Shown here: positions 45,667 to 53,298 of the stretch, in pieces
Position numbering within the stretch: the first letter of the stretch is position 1
Layout: each line of letters begins with the position of its first letter
Assembly (NCBI GenBank): GCA_903925285.1
Contig: CAIYET010000527.1
Coordinates: forward strand, 1 to 55,628
Reading direction: 5' to 3'
Source of the DNA: Candidatus Hydrogenedentota bacterium
GTDB taxonomy: Bacteria > Hydrogenedentota > Hydrogenedentia > Hydrogenedentales > SLHB01
Length of the DNA stretch: 55,628 nucleotides
Notes under the pieces: model-generated
Told to the model about the DNA's origin: nothing
Seen by the model: only the letters and a program-made list of their open reading frames with translations
Databases searched by the model: none
Made by a program: the position numbers and the translations under genes

Positions 45667-46260
45667 ATGACGCGAAAGCTTGCCTTTACAGCTCTTGTCT
45701 TTTTAGTTCTAACATCCTGCTCTAAGCAAGAAGCTGAAAAATACTATCCGATACCTCACAAGGGCGCATCCTGGGAGTACTCCCTTGAAGCCAAACAAGG
45801 CGACACAGTTCACAAGGCAAAGATGTCAATTCATATTGATAGTGAAGAAACAATTAACGGAAAAACTTACTTTAAGACCGTGACGGCCTATTCTGGTATG
45901 CCCGGAGCAGAACCCGATATCGAGTACGAAAGGTGGACATCAGAAGGCATATACGCTATAGATGATAAACATAAAGATATGCCTGAATATTTGAGTACGC
46001 CATTTCCGCTAACCGTTGGGAAAACCTGGACAACACAAGCCCCAGATACTCAAACTCAAAACAGCGCAGTGAGTATAGAAACACTACAGTTGTTTGACCG
46101 AAAGTATGAGAACTGCCTCAAAATCTCATATAAGACCCAAGAAAAAGGTACAAACATTGAAGGCTCTGTTTACCTTTCTCCAGGGATTGGAATGGTGAAA
46201 ACCGTAGCAAAGGGCGCGCAGCTTATACTTGAATTTACCTTGGATAAGTACAAACCTTAA
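45667..46260 (+). CDS. Small lipoprotein of unknown function
   Basis: The protein is 197 aa from the ATG at 45667 (AAGGAG 7 nt upstream). The N-terminus is a lipoprotein signal (FTALVFLVLTSCSKQ) with the lipobox LTSC, so the mature protein should be lipidated at Cys. The rest is a beta-rich domain (YYPIPHKGASWEYSLEAKQG, PLTVGKTWTTQA, VYLSPGIGMVKTVAKGAQL) typical of small envelope lipoproteins with no named function. Base composition is visibly more AT-rich than the neighbours, and codons ending in A or T are common, which suggests acquisition by transfer. It has its own strong promoter and lies between the dehydrogenase gene and a duplicate of that gene's end. Confidence 0.88.
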   Translation: MTRKLAFTALVFLVLTSCSKQEAEKYYPIPHKGASWEYSLEAKQGDTVHKAKMSIHIDSEETINGKTYFKTVTAYSGMPGAEPDIEYERWTSEGIYAIDDKHKDMPEYLSTPFPLTVGKTWTTQAPDTQTQNSAVSIETLQLFDRKYENCLKISYKTQEKGTNIEGSVYLSPGIGMVKTVAKGAQLILEFTLDKYKP

Positions 46261-46269
46261 CTGATTCTG

Positions 46270-46368
46270 TGCACCGTCCGGTTGGGGCTTGAAGAAACCG
46301 GCCTGGGCTTCAAGTACGTGGCAGGGGGAAAAGACTCGCTCAAGGTAATCGTCGAACCGCAACGTTAG
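46270..46368 (+). pseudogene. Duplicated C-terminal fragment of the zinc dehydrogenase
   Basis: These 33 codons (including stop) end exactly like the dehydrogenase at 44478-45503 (LEETGLGFKYVAGGKDSLKV, then IVEPQR and a stop). Most differences are at third positions, and the stop is TAG instead of TGA. Part of the 3' flank (CGCGTCTTGT, then CCTTCTTTCTT) is also shared. It is the tail of a second, independently diverged dehydrogenase gene whose body is gone. Confidence 0.85.
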
Positions 46369-46472
46369 CGCGTCTTGTTCTTGCTGAACCTTCTTTCTTA
46401 CGTGCGGATCGGAGCCGCTCTCGTGAAAAGAAGTTCCTCTGTCGAACGAATAGCTGTGCATCGAGTACGGTA

Positions 46473-48695
46473 CTATCGCGTTGTTTTCCGCGCCTGTCGG
46501 TAGAGGCGCGCGAGGATGTCTGGGCGGACGAGTATGTATTCTTCGGGCAGGCGCGAGGCGAGATCGTTGAGCCAGGATGGGTAGTAGTACCAACTGATGG
46601 CCATGGCGCTCATGAATGCGGGGCGTTGAGTTGGCGTGTTGGCCGCGATTTCGCCAACGAGCCACGTGTTTGCGTCGGCCGTGTCGTTGCGCAACGTTTC
46701 GCTCGACGCGGACCACACCTGGAACCGTGTCAGCGTATGGAACACCGCAGTATCGCCGATCAGGCCGTTCGCTTCGTCCGGTTTGACGCATTCGTGGCGG
46801 CCAAGGTCCGCGATGACGTAATTCAGCCGTTTCATGCCTTTCGCGAAGCGGGCGAAAGTGTCGTCATCGGGCGGCGTGCGTTCGCCCCAACTGCCGTTGT
46901 ACAACTCGACGCCATCGATATCGAGCGCGCGACAATAGCGGTCGGTCAACCGGACATACTCGTTCCAAATTCGCGCGCGGTCCTTTTGCGCGAACCGGCT
47001 CGCGTAGACCTGCGTGTTCATGTAGCCCAGTCCGGAAACGCCCGCGAAAAACACGTCGTTCGGCGTCGCTTGTTCGATGTACCATTGGAGAACCGCTGGC
47101 AGCATGTCTTGCAGCGTCACGTTCATGCACCAACCCGTCGGCACGCTGCCGCGCGCGGGGTCGGCCCAGATCTTCCGCTGATGGAATTGCCAGTACCAGA
47201 GGTTATCGCCGCTATCGAGGATATTGACGCTGAGGTAGACCTTGCCGGGATCGAGTGGCGGCGTCGCATCGTTTGTGCGGTAACGCTGCTTCAACACGCC
47301 CGCTTTGGGCCTGATTGCGGAATGGACGGTCAGGTTCGAGCAGAATTCCGTGCCGGGGACGAACTTCCCGAACTCGGACAGCCACCGCACGCCTTCGTAC
47401 TCGTCGATGCCGAGACGGTCGGCGTACTTGGGCCAGCCCATGACCGGGACGTTTGCGGGCGTGGACGCGAGCAGTTCGTTGACGAATGTCTCTTCCGCCG
47501 CAGGATCGCCGCCCGGTTCGCAGTCGGCGAAGCTCGACACCCAGAACGTGAACACGTTGAACGCCGCGAGATAATCGCGCACGCAGTGGCTTGTACTGCG
47601 CGGATGCACCCACGCGAGGACGTGATGGTTGAAGCGGTCCCAATACCGTTCGCGCAGTTCGCGGTACGCGTCGACATTGCGCGTCCAACGTCCGCGCAAA
47701 TCCATGATGACCGGCAGCCGCAACGACACGGCCAATTCCGCAGTCGTAGGCAACGCGTTTTCGAGTCCGCCCAACATGCACGCGGCCTGAATCGAGCCTG
47801 GCAGATTCGCGTCGAATACGATGGCGCCTTTGACAATGTCGCGGAACCGTTCGAGCAACGCGGCGCACGAAGCAACGCGTTCTTCGCCATGCACGTATCC
47901 GCGTTCGTGCAAATAGGCCAGCCAGTCTTCGTCGTATCCGGGCGGATTCGTTGCGTTGATGAGATAGAGTCTCGGCCGCTTCCGGTTGACAAGTCCCTCG
48001 AGCACCGCGACCAGCCGCTGGACGTCGTCGGAATCCTTCGCGCAATCGTAGACGAACAGCGGCGAGCCGGGCGTATCGGGCGGGCGCGGAAACACGCCGT
48101 CGAAGGGACGTTTCTCGCGATGTTCGGGCAGGTTCGCCCACTGCCGCGCCGAGCGCGCGATAGAAACGTCGTCTACCCAGAAACCGTCGGTCGCGTCGTC
48201 GCTGGCGAAACGCAATGAGACGAACGAACATTCCTTCGGTGTCGTAAACGCGCAAGTGAAGGGTTGCCAGTCGAAATCGCCTTGCGCCAGATAAAGCCGC
48301 CGGTCGCCGCCGCGCTCGAACCCGACGCTCAGGAAACATCGTTTCGCATTCCGGCCTCGCGCGAAGAACGACACCTCATACGTCGTCTCTCGAGAGACCG
48401 GAATGGCGCCCTGGAAAAACGATGCGAATACATTCGCCTTCATGGGCGAACGGTTCACGATGCGAATGGAACGTACACCGGAGTGGTGAAGTGCGGCGTC
48501 CAACGTCACTTCGGCATCCGCGCCGCCGCCGATCTCGATTTGCCAATCGGCTGCGAACCCACCCTCGGCGGCCGGCGTTTCGAATCCGGGATTTCGGGCG
48601 GCCGTCTCAGGTGTATGTTCACTCCACGCCAGCGACATCACCATAACTAGTACGGTAGCCAACGGAATGATTGCGTCTGCGAACGTCGTCGGCAA
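46473..48695 (-). CDS. Secreted GxGYxYP-family protein with N-terminal carbohydrate-binding-like domain
   Basis: The protein is 740 aa from a TTG at 48695, the first available start in the frame; there is no clear ribosome site. A signal peptide (IIPLATVLVMVMSLAWS) is followed at about 33-185 by a CBM4/9-like jelly roll (NPGFETPAAEGGFAADWQIE, YEVSFFARGRNA, FWVDDVSIA). The GxGYxYP N-terminal part follows (LVAVLEGLVNRKRPRLYLIN). The signature is degenerate here: GVSGLGYMNTQVY at about 557. Both ends differ from the 725-aa homologue at 36.2-38.3 kb, which has a C-terminal Ig domain instead, so the two are not recent copies. Likely a periplasmic or surface glycan-active protein. The substrate is unknown. 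Confidence 0.87.
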   Translation of the reverse strand: MPTTFADAIIPLATVLVMVMSLAWSEHTPETAARNPGFETPAAEGGFAADWQIEIGGGADAEVTLDAALHHSGVRSIRIVNRSPMKANVFASFFQGAIPVSRETTYEVSFFARGRNAKRCFLSVGFERGGDRRLYLAQGDFDWQPFTCAFTTPKECSFVSLRFASDDATDGFWVDDVSIARSARQWANLPEHREKRPFDGVFPRPPDTPGSPLFVYDCAKDSDDVQRLVAVLEGLVNRKRPRLYLINATNPPGYDEDWLAYLHERGYVHGEERVASCAALLERFRDIVKGAIVFDANLPGSIQAACMLGGLENALPTTAELAVSLRLPVIMDLRGRWTRNVDAYRELRERYWDRFNHHVLAWVHPRSTSHCVRDYLAAFNVFTFWVSSFADCEPGGDPAAEETFVNELLASTPANVPVMGWPKYADRLGIDEYEGVRWLSEFGKFVPGTEFCSNLTVHSAIRPKAGVLKQRYRTNDATPPLDPGKVYLSVNILDSGDNLWYWQFHQRKIWADPARGSVPTGWCMNVTLQDMLPAVLQWYIEQATPNDVFFAGVSGLGYMNTQVYASRFAQKDRARIWNEYVRLTDRYCRALDIDGVELYNGSWGERTPPDDDTFARFAKGMKRLNYVIADLGRHECVKPDEANGLIGDTAVFHTLTRFQVWSASSETLRNDTADANTWLVGEIAANTPTQRPAFMSAMAISWYYYPSWLNDLASRLPEEYILVRPDILARLYRQARKTTR

Positions 48696-48928
48696 GACGC
48701 CGATTTTTCTTGCACTGCGATTCGCGATACGATATCCTCCGCATCAAGCCCGATTTCCAGAACCCGCTTGTTCCAATCGAAATTCCGTACGACATCCGAT
48801 GGTATCATAGCTTCCTTGCCCATCGTGAGCCGCCCCTCTTTTTACGGAGTGTGGAGACCTTGCGGCGTGAAAACTAGAAAGACTCGCGCGTGGCCGGTAT
48901 GATCCGCGTATTGACGAGGAGTACTTGC

Positions 48929-50236
48929 ATGAATGTTTTGCTGATTGTCATCGACACGTTGCGGGCGGATCATCTGGGCTGTTACGGTTATTCGCGCGAC
49001 ACGTCGCCGCATATCGATGCGTTGGCTTCGGGTGGCGTTGCGTTCGACTGGGCGATTGCGCCGGCGATCCCGACGCATCCGTCGTTCGTCACGATGAATA
49101 CGGGGCAGTATCCAATCACGCACGGCGTGGTCGCGCATGGCGGGGAGCGTGCGATTCCGCGAACGTCGCCGTGGCTGCCGTCGCTGTTGCAGAAGAATGG
49201 CTACACGACGTGTGCGATCGACAATCTGGGCGAATGGCGTTTCGGGTTTTCGCAGGGCTACGAGTTTTATGTCGACCCAACACGCCGTCGCGCGCTGAGC
49301 ATCAATTGCGACAATCGTGCGATCAATGAACGCGCGATTCCGTGGCTCAAACAGCACGGAACGGAACGTTTTTTCATGATGGTCCATTATTGGGACCCGC
49401 ACACGCCGTATCTTCCGCCGCGCGCGTACCGTAACCTCTTCTATAAGGGCGACCCGTGCGATCCGGGCAACCATTCGCTCGATGGGCTGATGGAGCATCC
49501 GCTGGGCCGGATGTGGAAAGAGACGTGGTTCAACAAACTCGGCGGGAACATCACCGACGCGGCGTATCTCGAAGCGTTGTACGATTCGGAGATCCGCTTC
49601 TGCGACGACGGTATCGGCAAGCTGCTCAAGACGGTCGAAGCGCTCAAGGGCGCCGAGGACACGCTTGTTATCCTCACGAGCGATCATGGCGAACTCTTGT
49701 TCCGCCACAAGGTTTTTTTCGATCATCACGGGCTGTACGACGGCACGTTGCACGTCCCGCTGATCATGCGGCATTCGGGTTTCGCGCCCAAACGCGTGCC
49801 GCATCTCGTCGCCCACGTGGATCTGGCGCCGACGATTCTGGAGCTTTGCGGCGTTGCCGTTCCCGATGGGATGGAAGGTTCGAGCCTCGCGCCCATGCTG
49901 CGTGACGCGGACGCTCCGCCCATCCGGGATTGCGTCGTCAGCCAGGAATGCACCTGGCAGATGAAATGGTCGTTGCGCACGCACACGCACAAATTTATCC
50001 TTGCGCGCGAAGAGGATTTCTATCATACGCCGTCGCGCGAACTGTACAACCTCGACGCCGACCCGTGCGAGCTTCGCAACATCGCCGACGACGATCCCGA
50101 TACCGCGCGCGCGATGGAGAGCAAACTCGAATCGTGGATTGCCGCAAAGATGGCCAAGAACGGCTTGGCGCAGGATCCCCTCGTATCCCACGGCATCACG
50201 CTGGGCAAAGCCTGGAAAGACGAGAAAAACCGGTGA
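48929..50236 (+). CDS. Sulfatase-family hydrolase without the formylglycine cysteine/serine
   Basis: The protein is 435 aa. The ATG at 48929 has AGGAG 7 nt upstream and starts directly with the family's first strand (MNVLLIVIDTLRADHLGCYG). Metal-binding motifs of the alkaline-phosphatase superfamily are present (IDTLRAD; LTSDHGELL; DHHGLYDGTLHVPLIM). In true sulfatases a CxPxR or SxPxR motif supplies formylglycine. Here the equivalent segment is PAIPTHPSFVTMNTGQYP, with no Cys or Ser at the modified position. A threonine could be the nucleophile, as in phosphodiesterase and phosphonate hydrolase relatives. No signal peptide is seen, so it is probably cytoplasmic. It converges with nadA (22-bp gap). 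Confidence 0.9.
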   Translation: MNVLLIVIDTLRADHLGCYGYSRDTSPHIDALASGGVAFDWAIAPAIPTHPSFVTMNTGQYPITHGVVAHGGERAIPRTSPWLPSLLQKNGYTTCAIDNLGEWRFGFSQGYEFYVDPTRRRALSINCDNRAINERAIPWLKQHGTERFFMMVHYWDPHTPYLPPRAYRNLFYKGDPCDPGNHSLDGLMEHPLGRMWKETWFNKLGGNITDAAYLEALYDSEIRFCDDGIGKLLKTVEALKGAEDTLVILTSDHGELLFRHKVFFDHHGLYDGTLHVPLIMRHSGFAPKRVPHLVAHVDLAPTILELCGVAVPDGMEGSSLAPMLRDADAPPIRDCVVSQECTWQMKWSLRTHTHKFILAREEDFYHTPSRELYNLDADPCELRNIADDDPDTARAMESKLESWIAAKMAKNGLAQDPLVSHGITLGKAWKDEKNR

Positions 50237-50258
50237 GGAACAGACTCGCCGCCTATTC

Positions 50259-51347
50259 TCAGCGGATCGCAAGCATGCGGTCGATGGGCAGGCGGGCACG
50301 TTCGATGATGTCGTCGGGCAGTTCGATGGCGTACTGGAGGTTTTCGAGAGAGGAGAGGGTCTGTTCGAGCGTGATGAGGTTCATGTGTTTGCAGCGGAGA
50401 TTGCACGCGCGGACCATCTCGCGATGGGGGAATTCGGCGGCGACGTTGTCGGCCATGGCGCACTCGGTCAAGAGTATGTAACGTGGCGCGTCGACGTTGC
50501 GGATGTAATCGAGCATGCCCTTAGTACTGCCTTTGTAGTCCACTTTTGCCATGACGTCGGGATGGCATTCGGGATGGGCCAGGATGACGGCGTCGGGGAA
50601 TTGTTCGCGAAGGCGCTCGACGTCCTGGACCGTGAACAGTTCGTGGACTTCGCAACGCACGCGCCAGCCGATGACGCTCTTGCGGCCCGGCACGACGCCC
50701 GCGTTCACGTCGGCGCCGTCCAAGGGATCCGGGGCCGCGACATAATCCGCTTCGAGGTCGGCGGCGGTGTTTCGTGCGAGATACTCATCGGGCAGGAAGA
50801 TCACGCGGTCGTGGCCTTCGTTGAACAGATGGCGCAATACCGCAGTCGAATTCCCCGACGTGCAGCAGTAGTCGCTCTCGGCCTTTACCGCGGCGTACGT
50901 GTTGACGTAGGTCACAACTGGCGCGCCGGGATACAATTCTCGGAGACGGCGCACATCGTCGACGCTGATACCCTCGGCCAGCGAGCAGCCGGCCTTCTCG
51001 GCGGGAATCAACACCGTCTTCTTCGGATTCAACACCTTCGCGGTTTCGGCCATGAACTGGACGCCGCAGAAAATGATCACGTCCGCGCTGGTCTGGGTCG
51101 AGATACGTGAAAGTTCCAACGAATCCCCCACGTAGTCGGGCACGCTATGGAACAGCGCCGGTTCCATGTAGTTGTGTCCGAGGATGACCGCGTTGCGCTC
51201 GCGTTTAAGGCGGTTGATGCGGAACGCCAACTCGGCTTTCAACGCCAATTCGAACTCGGGCACGATGCCGCCCAACTTGGCCTGCATGCGCCGCAACGTT
51301 TCGTCAACGGTTGGGGCATCCTGAACTGTTCCGCGATCGTCCGGCAT
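50259..51347 (-). CDS. nadA: Quinolinate synthase A
   Basis: The protein is 362 aa. The ATG at 51347 fits the family N-terminus; the longer frame adds 51 codons without homology. NadA condenses iminoaspartate with dihydroxyacetone phosphate to give quinolinate in NAD synthesis. The three cysteines that hold its [4Fe-4S] cluster are visible in IIFCGVQFMAETAK, ESDYCCTSGN and LLTECAMADN. Other active-site segments include ILGHNYMEPALFH, AGCSLAEG, ILAHPECHPDV and YKGSTKGMLDYI. No nadB or nadC lies in the window. Confidence 0.96.
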   Translation of the reverse strand: MPDDRGTVQDAPTVDETLRRMQAKLGGIVPEFELALKAELAFRINRLKRERNAVILGHNYMEPALFHSVPDYVGDSLELSRISTQTSADVIIFCGVQFMAETAKVLNPKKTVLIPAEKAGCSLAEGISVDDVRRLRELYPGAPVVTYVNTYAAVKAESDYCCTSGNSTAVLRHLFNEGHDRVIFLPDEYLARNTAADLEADYVAAPDPLDGADVNAGVVPGRKSVIGWRVRCEVHELFTVQDVERLREQFPDAVILAHPECHPDVMAKVDYKGSTKGMLDYIRNVDAPRYILLTECAMADNVAAEFPHREMVRACNLRCKHMNLITLEQTLSSLENLQYAIELPDDIIERARLPIDRMLAIR

Positions 51348-51554
51348 GAGCGTACTGGTCCTTCTTACTGCAAGCCGCCGACCGCGTCCAAACCGGGAGC
51401 GATAAGCGGCGAAAACAACGGCGAAGACGTCCCAAGCACATATCGGGCGCGCCTTCGCCAGCCAAGGGGGGAAGTTTAACACCCGTCGCGCTCGCAACAC
51501 AAACCATCGCCTGCTGACGCGGTATGCACGTCTGGCCCTGGCTTCCCAGCGTCT

Positions 51555-53090
51555 TCAAAACAACTGCCGGTCGAGCGAGCGATACTGAATGGCCTCACCG
51601 ATGTTCTGTTCCGTGATAGTCTCGGAATGGTCGAGATCGGCGAGGGTCCTCGCCACGCGGAGGATCTTGTCGTAAGCGCGGGCGCTCAGGCCCATGCGTT
51701 CCATGGCGTGTTCGAGGAGGGCGCGCGAGCCGCTGCCTAGCAGGCATGACGTTTGGACGGCCTTCGCATCCAAATGGGCGTTGCATGCGAAACGTCCCTT
51801 GTACCGTTCGCGCTGTAGGTCGCGGGCCTCTTGGACCGTGGCGCGGACCTCGGCGCTGGTCGGTCCGGTGGTTTGGCCGGTGGACAACTCGTTGAAGCTC
51901 AGGGGCGGCACGTCGACATGAATGTCGATGCGGTCGAGCAGCGGTCCGGAAAGGCGCGACATATATCGCTGAACGTCGCCTTGCGAACAGCGGCATTGCC
52001 GGCGCGGATCGGTGCGGCAGCCGCAGGGGCATGGGTTCATGGCGACGACGAGCATGAAGCGGCTGGGATAGGTGACGGAATACATCGCGCGGCGGATGTG
52101 GACGACGCCTTCTTCGAGAGGCTGCCTCAGGACTTCGAGCGCGGACCGGTTGAACTCGGGCAATTCATCGAGGAATAGCACGCCGTTGTGTGCGAGGCTG
52201 ACCTCGCCGGGGCGCGGGAGTGTGCCGGCCCCGCCGCCACAGATGGAAACGGTGCTGGCGGTATGGTGAGGCGCGCGGAACGGGCGCTGGACGACGAGGG
52301 CGTTTCGCGCGCTTGTGAGTTGCGCGACGCTGAACACGCGCGTGGTTTCGAGGGCCTCGTCGAAGGTCATGTTGGGCAGGATGCCGGGCAGGCGCGAAGC
52401 GAGCATGGTCTTGCCGGTGCCGGGCGGGCCGATCATGAGCAGGTTATGTCCGCCGGCAGCGGCGACGGTCAACGCGCGCTTGACGTGCGCTTGGCCTTTG
52501 ACGTCCGTGAGGTCCGGCACATGCCGGCGCGACTGTTCGAAGATGATCTTTACGTCGGTGACGTGCGGTGCGATATCGCGTTTGCCCGCGATAAAGTCCG
52601 CCGCCTCGTTGAGCGTGGCAACGGGGATGACCTCGATTCCTTCGACGACGCCCGCTTCAATGACGTTGGCTTCGGGCAGCACGATACCGCGCAAACCTTG
52701 GTTGCGTGCGCCGATGGCCAGCGACAACGCGCCGGGAACGTGCCGAATCGAACCGTCGAGCGCGAGTTCGCCGGCCAACGCGTATTCGGTCAGACGCTCG
52801 CCCACGATCTGTTCGCTGGCCACGAGCATGCCGACTGCGATGGGCAGGTCGAGCGCGGTACCTTCCTTGCGGACGTCCGCCGGCGAAAGATTGACGATGA
52901 CCGTACCGCGCGGGAATCGACAACCGGAATTGCGCAACGCCGAACTGACCCGGTCGCGGCTTTCCTTCACGGCCTGATCGGGCAGGCCGACCAAGCTGAA
53001 ATAACTCGTGCCAGGATGGCAGTCCACCTCGACCGCCACCGGAATGGGGTCGATGCCCAAGACTCCCGCCGTCAACACGCGTGCCAGCAT
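51555..53090 (-). CDS. comM: ComM/YifB-type Mg-chelatase-like AAA+ ATPase
   Basis: The protein is 511 aa, the normal length. The N-terminal domain (GIDPIPVAVEVDCHPGTSYF, FSLVGLPDQAVKESRDRV, SPADVRKEGTALDLPIAVGM) is the Lon-protease-like region typical of YifB. The AAA+ core follows with Walker A GPPGTGKTMLA and Walker B GVLFLDELPEF, then NPCPCGCRTDPRRQCRCSQG (a zinc-like cluster) and RYMSRLSGPLLDRIDIHV. The C-terminal Mg-chelatase domain ends in NIGEAIQYRSLDRQ. ComM is a hexameric helicase that drives branch migration during natural transformation in several bacteria. It lies upstream of nadA on the same strand with a 207-bp gap. Confidence 0.96.
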   Translation of the reverse strand: MLARVLTAGVLGIDPIPVAVEVDCHPGTSYFSLVGLPDQAVKESRDRVSSALRNSGCRFPRGTVIVNLSPADVRKEGTALDLPIAVGMLVASEQIVGERLTEYALAGELALDGSIRHVPGALSLAIGARNQGLRGIVLPEANVIEAGVVEGIEVIPVATLNEAADFIAGKRDIAPHVTDVKIIFEQSRRHVPDLTDVKGQAHVKRALTVAAAGGHNLLMIGPPGTGKTMLASRLPGILPNMTFDEALETTRVFSVAQLTSARNALVVQRPFRAPHHTASTVSICGGGAGTLPRPGEVSLAHNGVLFLDELPEFNRSALEVLRQPLEEGVVHIRRAMYSVTYPSRFMLVVAMNPCPCGCRTDPRRQCRCSQGDVQRYMSRLSGPLLDRIDIHVDVPPLSFNELSTGQTTGPTSAEVRATVQEARDLQRERYKGRFACNAHLDAKAVQTSCLLGSGSRALLEHAMERMGLSARAYDKILRVARTLADLDHSETITEQNIGEAIQYRSLDRQLF

Positions 53091-53098
53091 ATGCTTCC

Positions 53099-53263
53099 CT
53101 ATTCCGCTAAACCCAGTTCCATACCTTCGAGCAACGCCTCCGCAAACGCCGTCTTTTGCACGTCCGAAAAACTAGCCGCCGTAACCCGCGTGGCTCCAGC
53201 CAGGACGCGTGGCCAGTTATGACACAGACCGTGGGCTTTCCTCGGCAATAAGCATGCCAGCAC
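53099..53263 (-). CDS. Possible 54-aa reading frame abutting comM
   Basis: A GTG-initiated frame of 54 codons ends 8 bp before comM. Its last part (FSDVQKTAFAEALLEGMELG) has the composition of a real amphipathic helix rather than of an antisense shadow. GAGG lies about 12 nt before the GTG. I recognise no family. It could be a small coupled gene or the surviving tail of a deleted one. Confidence 0.3.
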   Translation of the reverse strand: MLACLLPRKAHGLCHNWPRVLAGATRVTAASFSDVQKTAFAEALLEGMELGLAE

Positions 53264-53298
53264 CCAATCTCAGCCTCGTTGCACCGCGTCACGTACCG

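Noticed and set aside
46626-48218. 530-codon plus-strand frame
   Set aside because: It is antisense to the 740-aa GxGYxYP gene, which has a signal peptide and matching domains.
22284-50236. Idea that the SUMF1-fold protein activates the sulfatase-fold enzyme
   Set aside because: The SUMF1 domains lack one catalytic cysteine and are exported, while the sulfatase-fold protein lacks both the target Cys/Ser and a signal peptide.
48842-50299. 485-codon minus-strand frame
   Set aside because: It is antisense to the sulfatase-fold gene; composition is Arg-rich with no domain.
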